In this document: piece by piece, positions 57,725-64,000 of the stretch
Numbering within the stretch: the stretch's first letter is position 1
How the letters are laid out: every line of letters begins with the position of its first letter
From: Shewanella sediminis HAW-EB3
Lineage (GTDB): Bacteria; Pseudomonadota; Gammaproteobacteria; Enterobacterales; Shewanellaceae
DNA length: 64,000 nt
Assembly (NCBI RefSeq): GCF_000018025.1
Contig: NC_009831.1
Span: 4,030,001-4,094,000, forward strand
Direction: 5' to 3'
The notes under the pieces: model-generated
Databases searched by the model: none
Told to the model about the DNA's origin: nothing
Seen by the model: only the letters and a program-made list of their open reading frames with translations
Made by a program: the position numbers and the translations under genes

Positions 57725-60217
57725 ATGAACAGAAGAGACTTTCTAAAAGGCTTAGTATCAACATCTTATGTTGTCCTAAGCGGAGCCTCGGTACTCGCTC
57801 CACTCAATGCCTTAGCCGCGTCTGGCGCCAAGTCAAAAGATGGCTGGTTAACAACGGGGTCGCACTTCGGTGCGTTCAAGATGAAGCGTAAGAATGGCGT
57901 CATTGACCAGGTAAAACCCTTCGACCTTGATAAATATCCAACGGATATGATCAATGGTATTAAGGGGCTGGTCTATAATCCATCTCGCGTTCGCTACCCT
58001 ATGGTGCGTTTAGACTTCCTGCTTAAGGGACATAAGAGTGACACCACACAACGCGGTGATTTTCGCTTCGTTCGGGTAACCTGGGATAAGGCCCTCAACC
58101 TGCTTAAAGACTCACTCGATGAGGTGCAGTCTAAATATGGTCCATCTGGGCTACATGCAGGTCAAACCGGCTGGCGCGCCACGGGTCAGCTACACTCCAG
58201 CACCAGCCATATGCAACGTGCCATAGGCATGCACGGTAACTTCGTCAAGAAGGTGGGTGATTACTCAACGGGTGCAGGGCAAACCATTCTGCCTTACATC
58301 TTAGGCTCCACCGAGGTCTATGCGCAGGGTACTTCCTGGCCACTGATCCTCGAAGAATCGAACACCATTATTTTATGGTCAAACGATCCCTATAAGAACC
58401 TTCAGGTGGGCTGGAACGCCGAGACTCACGAGTCATTTGCCTATCTTGCTCAACTGAAAGAGAAGGTAAAGCAGGGCAAGATCCGCGTGATAAGCATAGA
58501 TCCCGTGGTCACCAAGACACAGAAGTATCTGGGCTGTGAACAGCTCTACGTCAATCCACAAACCGACGTTGCTTTGATGCTGGGTATTGCCCATGAGATG
58601 GTGAGCAAAAAGCTGCACGATCAGAAGTTCATCGAAGGCTATAGCCTAGGCTTCGACCGATTCCTGCCTTACCTCATGGGTGAGAGCGACGGCGTCGCTA
58701 AGACGCCTGAATGGGCAAGCGAGATCACCGGCGTTTCGGCAGAGATCATCCGTGATTTAGCCAAAGTGATGACCAAAGGTCGCACTCAGATGATGATGGG
58801 CTGGTGTATTCAACGTCAACAACATGGCGAGCAGCCCTATTGGATGGCTGCCGTACTGGCTACCATGATAGGCCAGATTGGCCTGCCCGGTGGCGGCATC
58901 AGTTATGGTCACCACTACTCAAGCATTGGCGTACCCTCTTCAGGTGCCGCGGCGCCGGGGGCCTTCCCGCGTAACTTAGACGAAGATCAGAAGCCACTGT
59001 TCGATAGCAATGACTTTAAAGGCGCAAGCAGTACCATTCCTGTCGCCCGCTGGATCGACGCCATCATGGAGCCGGGAAAGACTATCGATGCCAATGGCTC
59101 GAAAGTCACCTACCCTGACATCAAGATGATGGTGTTCTCGGGTAACAACCCCTGGAACCATCACCAGGACAGAAACAAGATGAAGCAAGCTTTCCAGAAG
59201 CTTGAATGCGTCGTCACCATAGACATGAACTGGACCGCGACCTGTCGTTTCTCCGATATCGTACTGCCAGCCTGTACGACTTTCGAGCGTAACGATATCG
59301 ACGTCTATGGCAGCTACGCAAACCGCGGTATTCTCGCCATGCAGAAGATGGTCGAGCCGCTGTTTGAGAGTCTCTCCGACTTTGAAATATTTACCCGTTT
59401 CGCCGCCATCATGGGCAAAGAGAAAGCATACACTCGTGGCATGACGGAGAAAGATTGGCTCATTAAACTCTACAACGATTGTAAAGCGGCCAATGCCGGT
59501 AAGTTTGATATGCCGGACTTCGAATCTTTCTGGAAAGAGGGTTACGTCCACTTCGGTGAGGGTAAGCCATGGACACGTCATGCGGACTTCAGGGACGATC
59601 CTGAGATCAATCCTCTCGGTACCCCTTCGGGTCTGATTGAGATCTTCAGCCGTAAGATCGCCCAGTATGGTTACGATGACTGCCCGGGTCACCCGACCTG
59701 GATGGAAAAACTCGAACGTAGCCACGGCGGACCCGGCTCCGATAAGTTCCCTGTCTGGATGCAATCTTGCCATCCCGACAAGCGTTTGCACTCTCAGATG
59801 TGTGAGTCCAAAGAGTATCGCGAAACCTATAGCGTACAGGGCCGCGAGCCGGTGTACCTGAGCCCCGTCGACGCGAAAAAACGTGGCATCAAAGATGGCG
59901 ATATCGTTCGTGTATTTAACGACCGTGGTCAACTACTCGCCGGCGCTGTTGTCAGTGACAGCTTCCCACAGGGTGTCATACGTATCCACGAGGGTGCCTG
60001 GTATGGCCCTGTCGGCGAAGATGGCAGCAAAGAGGGCGGCGCAGAAATTGGTGCCCTATGCAGCTATGGCGATCCAAATACCCTGACTCAGGATATCGGC
60101 ACATCAAAACTGGCTCAGGCCTGCTCTGCCTATACCTGTCTGGTTGAATTTGAGAAATATCAGGGTAAAGTACCCGAAGTAAGTTCTTTCAATGGACCTG
60201 TTGAGACACAGATATGA
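57725..60217 (+). CDS. torA: Trimethylamine-N-oxide reductase TorA
   Basis: Periplasmic molybdopterin reductase that converts TMAO to trimethylamine. 830 residues with a Tat signal (NRRDFLKG, hydrophobic core, cut near ALA-AS). The serine that binds molybdenum is at about 181 (GDYSTGAGQ). [36 protein letters not shown] and the C-terminal molydopterin-dinucleotide domain ([14 protein letters not shown]) are typical of TorA. AAAGGA is 8 bases before the ATG. DMSO or biotin-sulfoxide reductases are relatives, but the torE-C-A-D order fixes the identity. Confidence 0.95.
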   Translation: MNRRDFLKGLVSTSYVVLSGASVLAPLNALAASGAKSKDGWLTTGSHFGAFKMKRKNGVIDQVKPFDLDKYPTDMINGIKGLVYNPSRVRYPMVRLDFLLKGHKSDTTQRGDFRFVRVTWDKALNLLKDSLDEVQSKYGPSGLHAGQTGWRATGQLHSSTSHMQRAIGMHGNFVKKVGDYSTGAGQTILPYILGSTEVYAQGTSWPLILEESNTIILWSNDPYKNLQVGWNAETHESFAYLAQLKEKVKQGKIRVISIDPVVTKTQKYLGCEQLYVNPQTDVALMLGIAHEMVSKKLHDQKFIEGYSLGFDRFLPYLMGESDGVAKTPEWASEITGVSAEIIRDLAKVMTKGRTQMMMGWCIQRQQHGEQPYWMAAVLATMIGQIGLPGGGISYGHHYSSIGVPSSGAAAPGAFPRNLDEDQKPLFDSNDFKGASSTIPVARWIDAIMEPGKTIDANGSKVTYPDIKMMVFSGNNPWNHHQDRNKMKQAFQKLECVVTIDMNWTATCRFSDIVLPACTTFERNDIDVYGSYANRGILAMQKMVEPLFESLSDFEIFTRFAAIMGKEKAYTRGMTEKDWLIKLYNDCKAANAGKFDMPDFESFWKEGYVHFGEGKPWTRHADFRDDPEINPLGTPSGLIEIFSRKIAQYGYDDCPGHPTWMEKLERSHGGPGSDKFPVWMQSCHPDKRLHSQMCESKEYRETYSVQGREPVYLSPVDAKKRGIKDGDIVRVFNDRGQLLAGAVVSDSFPQGVIRIHEGAWYGPVGEDGSKEGGAEIGALCSYGDPNTLTQDIGTSKLAQACSAYTCLVEFEKYQGKVPEVSSFNGPVETQI

Positions 60218-60861
60218 ATAGAGAGCCGGTAACGGACAGTGCTATCAATCAAGCAAGGGGGATGGTCTATCAACTGCTATCCTCCCTGTTTGCCAAAGAG
60301 GTCGATCATCAACTTCTGCATGAGCTCACCGGTGAGCGAGCTCAAGGTTTCTTGGCACAACTGGCCAGCGAGCAGGCATTTAAAAGTGATGTCGATACTC
60401 TTGTGTCGGTACTCAATACGCTTAAATCGGATAAAGCCCTGCTGGAGCTTGCCGCCGATTACTGTGGCTTGTTTCTGGTCGGCACCAAGCACAGCGCCTC
60501 TCCCTACGCGAGCCTCTATCTGGATGATGCTCAGACTGGAACCGATGATGAGCCGACTCTGTTTGGAGAGCAACATCAGCTGATGCTACAGTTTTTGAAA
60601 CAGAGCCAGCTTCAGGTGCAGAGCAGCTTCCCGGAGCCGGCCGATCACTTAGCCGTGATCTTGGCTTATGCCGCACACCTATGTAATACCAGTGATGAGG
60701 CTGCACAACTCGAATTTATTGAGTCATATCTCAATAATTGGATAGGAAACTTCGCCGCCAAGGTCACTCAATGTGATAGCGGCCAGTTTTACAGTGCGCT
60801 TACCCGCTTAACACAGAGCTGGATACAGGCCGAAGTGACAGGTCTGCGGGCAGAGCAGTAA
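60214..60861 (+). CDS. torD: TorA-specific chaperone TorD
   Basis: Cytoplasmic chaperone that binds the TorA Tat signal and apoenzyme while molybdenum cofactor is inserted. 215 residues, all-helical DmsD/TorD family; markers are [24 protein letters not shown] and [16 protein letters not shown]. Its ATG overlaps the torA stop as ATGA, so translation is coupled. A heptamer repeat array begins right after the stop. Confidence 0.93.
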   Translation: MNREPVTDSAINQARGMVYQLLSSLFAKEVDHQLLHELTGERAQGFLAQLASEQAFKSDVDTLVSVLNTLKSDKALLELAADYCGLFLVGTKHSASPYASLYLDDAQTGTDDEPTLFGEQHQLMLQFLKQSQLQVQSSFPEPADHLAVILAYAAHLCNTSDEAAQLEFIESYLNNWIGNFAAKVTQCDSGQFYSALTRLTQSWIQAEVTGLRAEQ

Positions 60862-60864
60862 AGC

Positions 60865-60899
60865 AGTTGTAAGTTGTAAGTTGTAAGTTGTAAGTTGTA
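60865..60899. repeat. Tandem heptanucleotide array, (AGTTGTA) x 5
   Basis: Five exact copies of the 7-mer AGTTGTA begin 3 bases after the torD stop. The unit differs from the array at 5998-6053 (GGTTCTA) at two positions. Confidence 0.95.
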
Positions 60900-60913
60900 A
60901 GAAAAGAATAGAG

Positions 60914-60943
60914 AAAGCGCCTGGGTCTCCCGGCGCTTTTTTT
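60914..60943 (+). terminator. Terminator of torECAD
   Basis: AAAGCGCC, a 10-base loop, GGCGCTTTTTTT; located 50 bases after torD and directly after the heptamer array. Confidence 0.88.
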
Positions 60944-60977
60944 ATTTAACCCGAGCTTAGGTTAAATGAGTGCCGGG

Positions 60978-61229
60978 TTATTTAAGCTCCCGCTCACCCA
61001 AAATGAAATGTCGATACGCCCACACCAGCAGGTGCAATAGCAGTAACCCCGAAAAGCTCACACAGAAAAACAGCAAGGCGATAGATTCGACGACTAAGGG
61101 CTGCTCATAATAGAAGCTGAACCATAACGGCCAGCTAATCAAAGACAGTATGGTGAGCTGCCACATACAGGTTTTACAACGACCAATCTTCTCTTTAAAC
61201 ACAGATGTGTTGCAAAAACGGCACCCCAT
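60978..61229 (-). CDS. DUF3624-like small membrane protein
   Basis: 83 residues from the ATG at 61229. MGCRFCNTSVFKEKIGRCKTCMWQLT has two CxxC pairs (CRFC, CKTC), followed by two hydrophobic helices with SWPLWFSFYY between. This matches my recollection of DUF3624 proteins of Vibrio and Shewanella. The frame is open 34 codons further upstream, adding one more cysteine pair, but the family starts near MGC. Metal binding by the CxxC pairs is possible. Function unknown. Confidence 0.7.
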   Translation of the reverse strand: MGCRFCNTSVFKEKIGRCKTCMWQLTILSLISWPLWFSFYYEQPLVVESIALLFFCVSFSGLLLLHLLVWAYRHFILGERELK

Positions 61230-61600
61230 CTCAACCTCATTCTTTATCAAACTGATTATCAAACCATCACAATGATACTCAGTAATATGACAAGGACAAA
61301 GCGCTTTCTCTCCTAGTGATTCAAAAGTCACTCACTTTAGCTAGCCATAAATTGAGCGGCTAACCGATCAAATCCTCATCACAAAAATCACCTCTTTAGC
61401 GGTCAAAAATTGATCCCCATCAATTAAGGTGCAAGTAAGAGTCACCTTTAAAAACCAACATCTAATCCATAGTCTACTGTTATCACATTGTTAAATTTAC
61501 CGCTTTATAACTAAAATCGGAGAAGAAGAAATAAAACAATAAGTAAGCTTGCGCAGTGGCAAATAAATCATATCAAAACAGATTGTTAAGGAGAGACAAA
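61230..61600. other. Intergenic region upstream of the cytochrome lipoprotein gene
   Basis: A/T-rich region holding the perfect FNR box (61410-61423), a likely -10 and about 140 bases of leader. No additional gene recognised. Confidence 0.6.
61410..61423 (+). promoter_or_regulatory. Perfect FNR/EtrA binding site
   Basis: TTGATCCCCATCAA matches TTGAT-N4-ATCAA at all 10 positions. TTTAAA at 61447-61452 can serve as -10, putting the start near 61459 and the box centre at about -42, the class II activator position. Confidence 0.75.
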
Positions 61601-63223
61601 ATGAACAAGAAATTTTTAATTTCCGGGCTATTCGCCTCGTTATTTCTACTTGGGGGTTGTGGTGGAGATGATGGTGCCGATGGTGCAGATGGCCTAGCGG
61701 GGCCAGCAGGAGCCGATGGTACGAATGGAACGGACGGCGTCGACGGTGCCGATGGCGCGGATGGTGTCGGCGGAAGTACTCTGCCTCTGCCGACTTTAGA
61801 GGGCCATAATGGCGATCATGGCACCATCATGGCCTATGACGTACAAGCGGCCTATAACGGTGACACCTTCTTCTGGCGCTTATCTTATCGAGGCAATGAG
61901 GGCAAACGCCATCAGTATTTACGCTATGACGGCACCGCTTGGCAGAAGGAAGGCGGTGACAGGCGTGATGCCCAGGCAACCATAGACGGTGATGTCGATC
62001 AAGGCGACATGGGGCTGCTATCTACCATCTATGAGCAACGTACCTCTATCATGCTCAGCGATCCAACTCGTGCGGAAGCTGCGGGCGCCTTCGGTGAACA
62101 AGGTTGTTTCTTGAGCTGTCATGACGATAGCCGCCATATGCCTCAGTGGACGGCGGCGAACGGTCACGACGGTAAATATATTCTGCCTGGCGATGCAGGC
62201 GCCGAAGGTGATATAGCGGCCGATCTATGGCATTGGCGTGGCGCCAGAAGTAATCCGATTGCCATGGCTGACGATCAGTGGATCAAGACGACCGACTTCC
62301 CCGGCGGAGGTGGCGGTAATGCTCCCGGCGACGGTTCAGATAACGGTGGACGTAAAGGCGACGGAGGTCAAAGTGTATTCTTCAACCAGGGTCTCGATGT
62401 CGATGGCAACCCACAATACCTGCTGGATCCTACAACCACATTCGGGGAGCGTACTTTCGCCTGGAGCGATTTCTGGACCACACCATTTTATTACATGAGC
62501 ATGCCTGACGCAGCGCAACTGGGACACACTACGCCTAATCCGCTTGCTGTTCCTTATGCCGACGTTTCCGGCGATTTCGTTCCTGTAGATGGCGATACAG
62601 TACCTAGACGAATTCTTAGAGCCGGTGCTGGTAGCCGGGCGGATATCACCGCATACGGAACAAGCTATACCCCTGAGTCGGGTGACGGCAATTTAGGTGT
62701 ATGGAATGTTCAGATGCAACGAGCGCTTGATACCGGTAGTGCTACCGATGATATCGCCATGGTAGCGGGTGGAACTTACGATGCAGGTTTCGAAGTGCAT
62801 CTTTGGGAGTACACCACCCGGGACCACTATGTCTCTTTCCCTAAGAAGATCACCTTAGGTGACCTTGGTGTTCCCGGCGCTATCGTTGCTCAGTCTCTTG
62901 CTGGAACGGGCCGGGATACATTGCCAAATTGGAGTGCTATTCCTGCGACACGTATCTGGTTGTTCCAACCAGGTATCAATAGTATCGACTTCCTCAACGG
63001 CGCGAATGCAACTGCGGGTCTGGTTTATACCGATCCTGTAACGGGAAGCCCTGTCGACCAGGTCCATGGTGGAGCGGGAAGCGTTACGGCCGGCGCCGCA
63101 TGTAGCGATTGTCATAACGTGCTGGCGAATGATCCGACACCGCCACCACTATTTGATGCTGGCTCCATGGAAGCCTTGACCAAACAACGAGGCGGGATCT
63201 GGACCGATACTCCCGTCGATTAA
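61601..63223 (+). CDS. Cytochrome lipoprotein with collagen-like repeat and ethylbenzene-dehydrogenase-type haem domain
   Basis: 540 residues from the ATG at 61601 (AAGGAG 7-8 bases upstream). Lipoprotein signal with lipobox LGGC at 17-20, then a collagen-like Gly-X-Asp/Ala stretch (21-58), then an EB_dh-like beta domain (65-480) with WHWRGARSNP and a long Gly-rich loop at 234-257. Two possible haem c sites: CFLSCH at 169-174, which is CX3CH rather than CXXCH, and CSDCH at 501-505. It is probably a periplasmic or outer-membrane electron carrier used without oxygen, as the FNR box suggests. No partner reductase is adjacent except torECAD. Confidence 0.78.
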   Translation: MNKKFLISGLFASLFLLGGCGGDDGADGADGLAGPAGADGTNGTDGVDGADGADGVGGSTLPLPTLEGHNGDHGTIMAYDVQAAYNGDTFFWRLSYRGNEGKRHQYLRYDGTAWQKEGGDRRDAQATIDGDVDQGDMGLLSTIYEQRTSIMLSDPTRAEAAGAFGEQGCFLSCHDDSRHMPQWTAANGHDGKYILPGDAGAEGDIAADLWHWRGARSNPIAMADDQWIKTTDFPGGGGGNAPGDGSDNGGRKGDGGQSVFFNQGLDVDGNPQYLLDPTTTFGERTFAWSDFWTTPFYYMSMPDAAQLGHTTPNPLAVPYADVSGDFVPVDGDTVPRRILRAGAGSRADITAYGTSYTPESGDGNLGVWNVQMQRALDTGSATDDIAMVAGGTYDAGFEVHLWEYTTRDHYVSFPKKITLGDLGVPGAIVAQSLAGTGRDTLPNWSAIPATRIWLFQPGINSIDFLNGANATAGLVYTDPVTGSPVDQVHGGAGSVTAGAACSDCHNVLANDPTPPPLFDAGSMEALTKQRGGIWTDTPVD

Positions 63224-63304
63224 TCATGCTTAAGTAAAAGGAGGGGTACTAGAACAGGGATAAGATTGGCCCTGTTTAGATGGAGAAAGTGCCCGCCTAA
63301 CGAT

Positions 63305-63337
63305 AAAATCCTCCTGCTTCGCGGGGGGATTTTTTTA
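63305..63337 (+). terminator. Terminator of the cytochrome lipoprotein gene
   Basis: AAAATCCTCC, loop, GGGGGATTTTTTT, about 80 bases after the stop. Confidence 0.85.
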
Positions 63338-63363
63338 TTTCTCACAGATTATCGAATGTGCTA

Positions 63364-63379
63364 ATACCAATCAGTATAA
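63364..63379. repeat. Second copy of the ATACCAATC-type intergenic motif
   Basis: ATACCAATCAGTATAA, followed by a similar half (ACCGGTATAAA). One base in the right arm differs from the copy at 49361. Confidence 0.45.
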
Positions 63380-63410
63380 AACCGACCGGTATAAACATAA
63401 CCGACTTCAT

Positions 63411-64000
63411 TTAACGCCTCGAACCCGGCTTCTTGCCACCTGAGGCTCTTCGCTTAGCTCTCTGTTTCTGCGCCGCTTTACTGTTCTTTCGGGTAACTGG
63501 CTCGGCTTTGGTTAAATCAGGTTCAAACCCCGGCAGCCATTGCTGGGGCAGCCGCGAGTCCAGTAACGCCTCGATCTCTTCGAGAAGGAGTGCATCTTCT
63601 TCACTGTACAAGGTGATAGCAAGCCCAGCATTTCCCGCACGGCCGGTGCGACCAATCCGGTGAATATAATCTTCGGCAATAAAGGGCAGTTCATAATTCA
63701 CCACCACCTTCAGTTCCTCGACATCGAGTCCCCGCGCCGCAACATCGGTCGCGACCAAGACCTGAATCTCGCCTTGCTTAAACTGCTGCAATGCTTTTTC
63801 CCTTACCGCCTGTGACAGGTCACCATGAAACGCCTGCGCCTTAATGCCGGCCTTAACCATCTTAGCGGCGATATTATCGGCGCCCTGCTTTTTACGGCTG
63901 AATATCAGCACTTGCTGCCACAGCTTTGACTTGACCAGATGACAGATAAGCTCACTCTTCCTGTCGGCATCGACGGCATAAACGACCTGCTCCACTTTAG
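63411..64000 (-). CDS. DEAD-box RNA helicase, C-terminal part (5' end outside window)
   Basis: About 196 codons of the second RecA-like domain: AQAFHGDLSQAVREKAL, VATDVAARGLDVEEL, HRIGRTGRAG, and a Lys/Arg-rich tail (KNSKAAQKQRAKRRASGGKK). The frame remains open to base 64000, so the start and the ATP-binding domain lie beyond the window. It is related to the complete helicase at 24188-25477 but has its own tail. Confidence 0.9.
   Translation of the reverse strand, partial: KVEQVVYAVDADRKSELICHLVKSKLWQQVLIFSRKKQGADNIAAKMVKAGIKAQAFHGDLSQAVREKALQQFKQGEIQVLVATDVAARGLDVEELKVVVNYELPFIAEDYIHRIGRTGRAGNAGLAITLYSEEDALLLEEIEALLDSRLPQQWLPGFEPDLTKAEPVTRKNSKAAQKQRAKRRASGGKKPGSRR

Noticed and set aside
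58976..59932. 318-codon open frame antisense to torA
   Set aside because: It lies entirely inside the well-supported torA gene on the opposite strand, has no ribosome site or family features, and reflects codon bias of torA.

Overview
The window reads as chromosomal DNA of a marine gammaproteobacterium, very probably Shewanella. The reasons are the gene order pomA-pomB-thiI next to xseB-ispA-dxs, a torECAD operon that starts with a small torE, a NAD-type isocitrate dehydrogenase, and several membrane GGDEF/EAL proteins. No rRNA, tRNA, CRISPR array, prophage or insertion sequence was recognised. Nearly all genes look intact; the first (rimJ) and the last (a DEAD-box helicase) run off the window edges.

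Layout. 0-6 kb: marC, an ICMT-like methyltransferase and rimJ form one minus-strand run; then a large secreted S9 peptidase diverges from the NAD-dependent isocitrate dehydrogenase, with a good CRP-like site between them. 6-9.5 kb: rlmM, ygdD, an alpha/beta hydrolase and gcvA, the familiar gcvA-ygdD-rlmM neighbourhood with one extra gene. 9.5-19 kb: a small exported protein behind a structured leader, a REP-like palindrome, thiI, the sodium-driven flagellar stator pomAB, the isoprenoid genes xseB-ispA-dxs, grpE and nadK. 19-25.5 kb: a TonB_C-domain secreted protein, a MATE transporter, a CobW-type GTPase, an endonuclease/exonuclease/phosphatase lipoprotein and a DEAD-box helicase.

25.5-40 kb is rich in cyclic-di-GMP genes: two large membrane GGDEF-EAL sensors, an EAL protein with a broken GGDEF beside an HDOD gene, and a REC-REC-GGDEF response regulator whose two metal-binding acidic residues are both replaced. 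Inside this block lie trhP (yegQ) and the ferredoxin gene yfhL.

40-63 kb turns to anaerobic and respiratory functions: an acyl-CoA dehydrogenase, a HypX/HoxX-like formyltransferase/enoyl-CoA hydratase fusion with no hydrogenase gene nearby, the divergent ubiT / ubiUV locus for oxygen-independent ubiquinone synthesis with a plausible FNR site, a YjiH-type permease, a giant beta-propeller sensor kinase, an NCS2 permease, the TMAO respiratory operon torECAD preceded by TorR-box-like direct repeats, and a collagen-like-repeat cytochrome lipoprotein (ethylbenzene-dehydrogenase-type haem domain) behind a perfect FNR consensus. Quinone made by UbiTUV without oxygen could feed electrons through TorC to TorA.

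The most unusual items are two tandem heptanucleotide arrays of the form RGTTSTA just after the stop codons of the isocitrate dehydrogenase and torD genes, a 16-bp duplication and mini-ORF between torC and torA, a leader RNA that may hide the ribosome site of the small gene beside gcvA, the doubly degenerate GGDEF protein, and the FNR-box cytochrome lipoprotein with a CX3CH motif.
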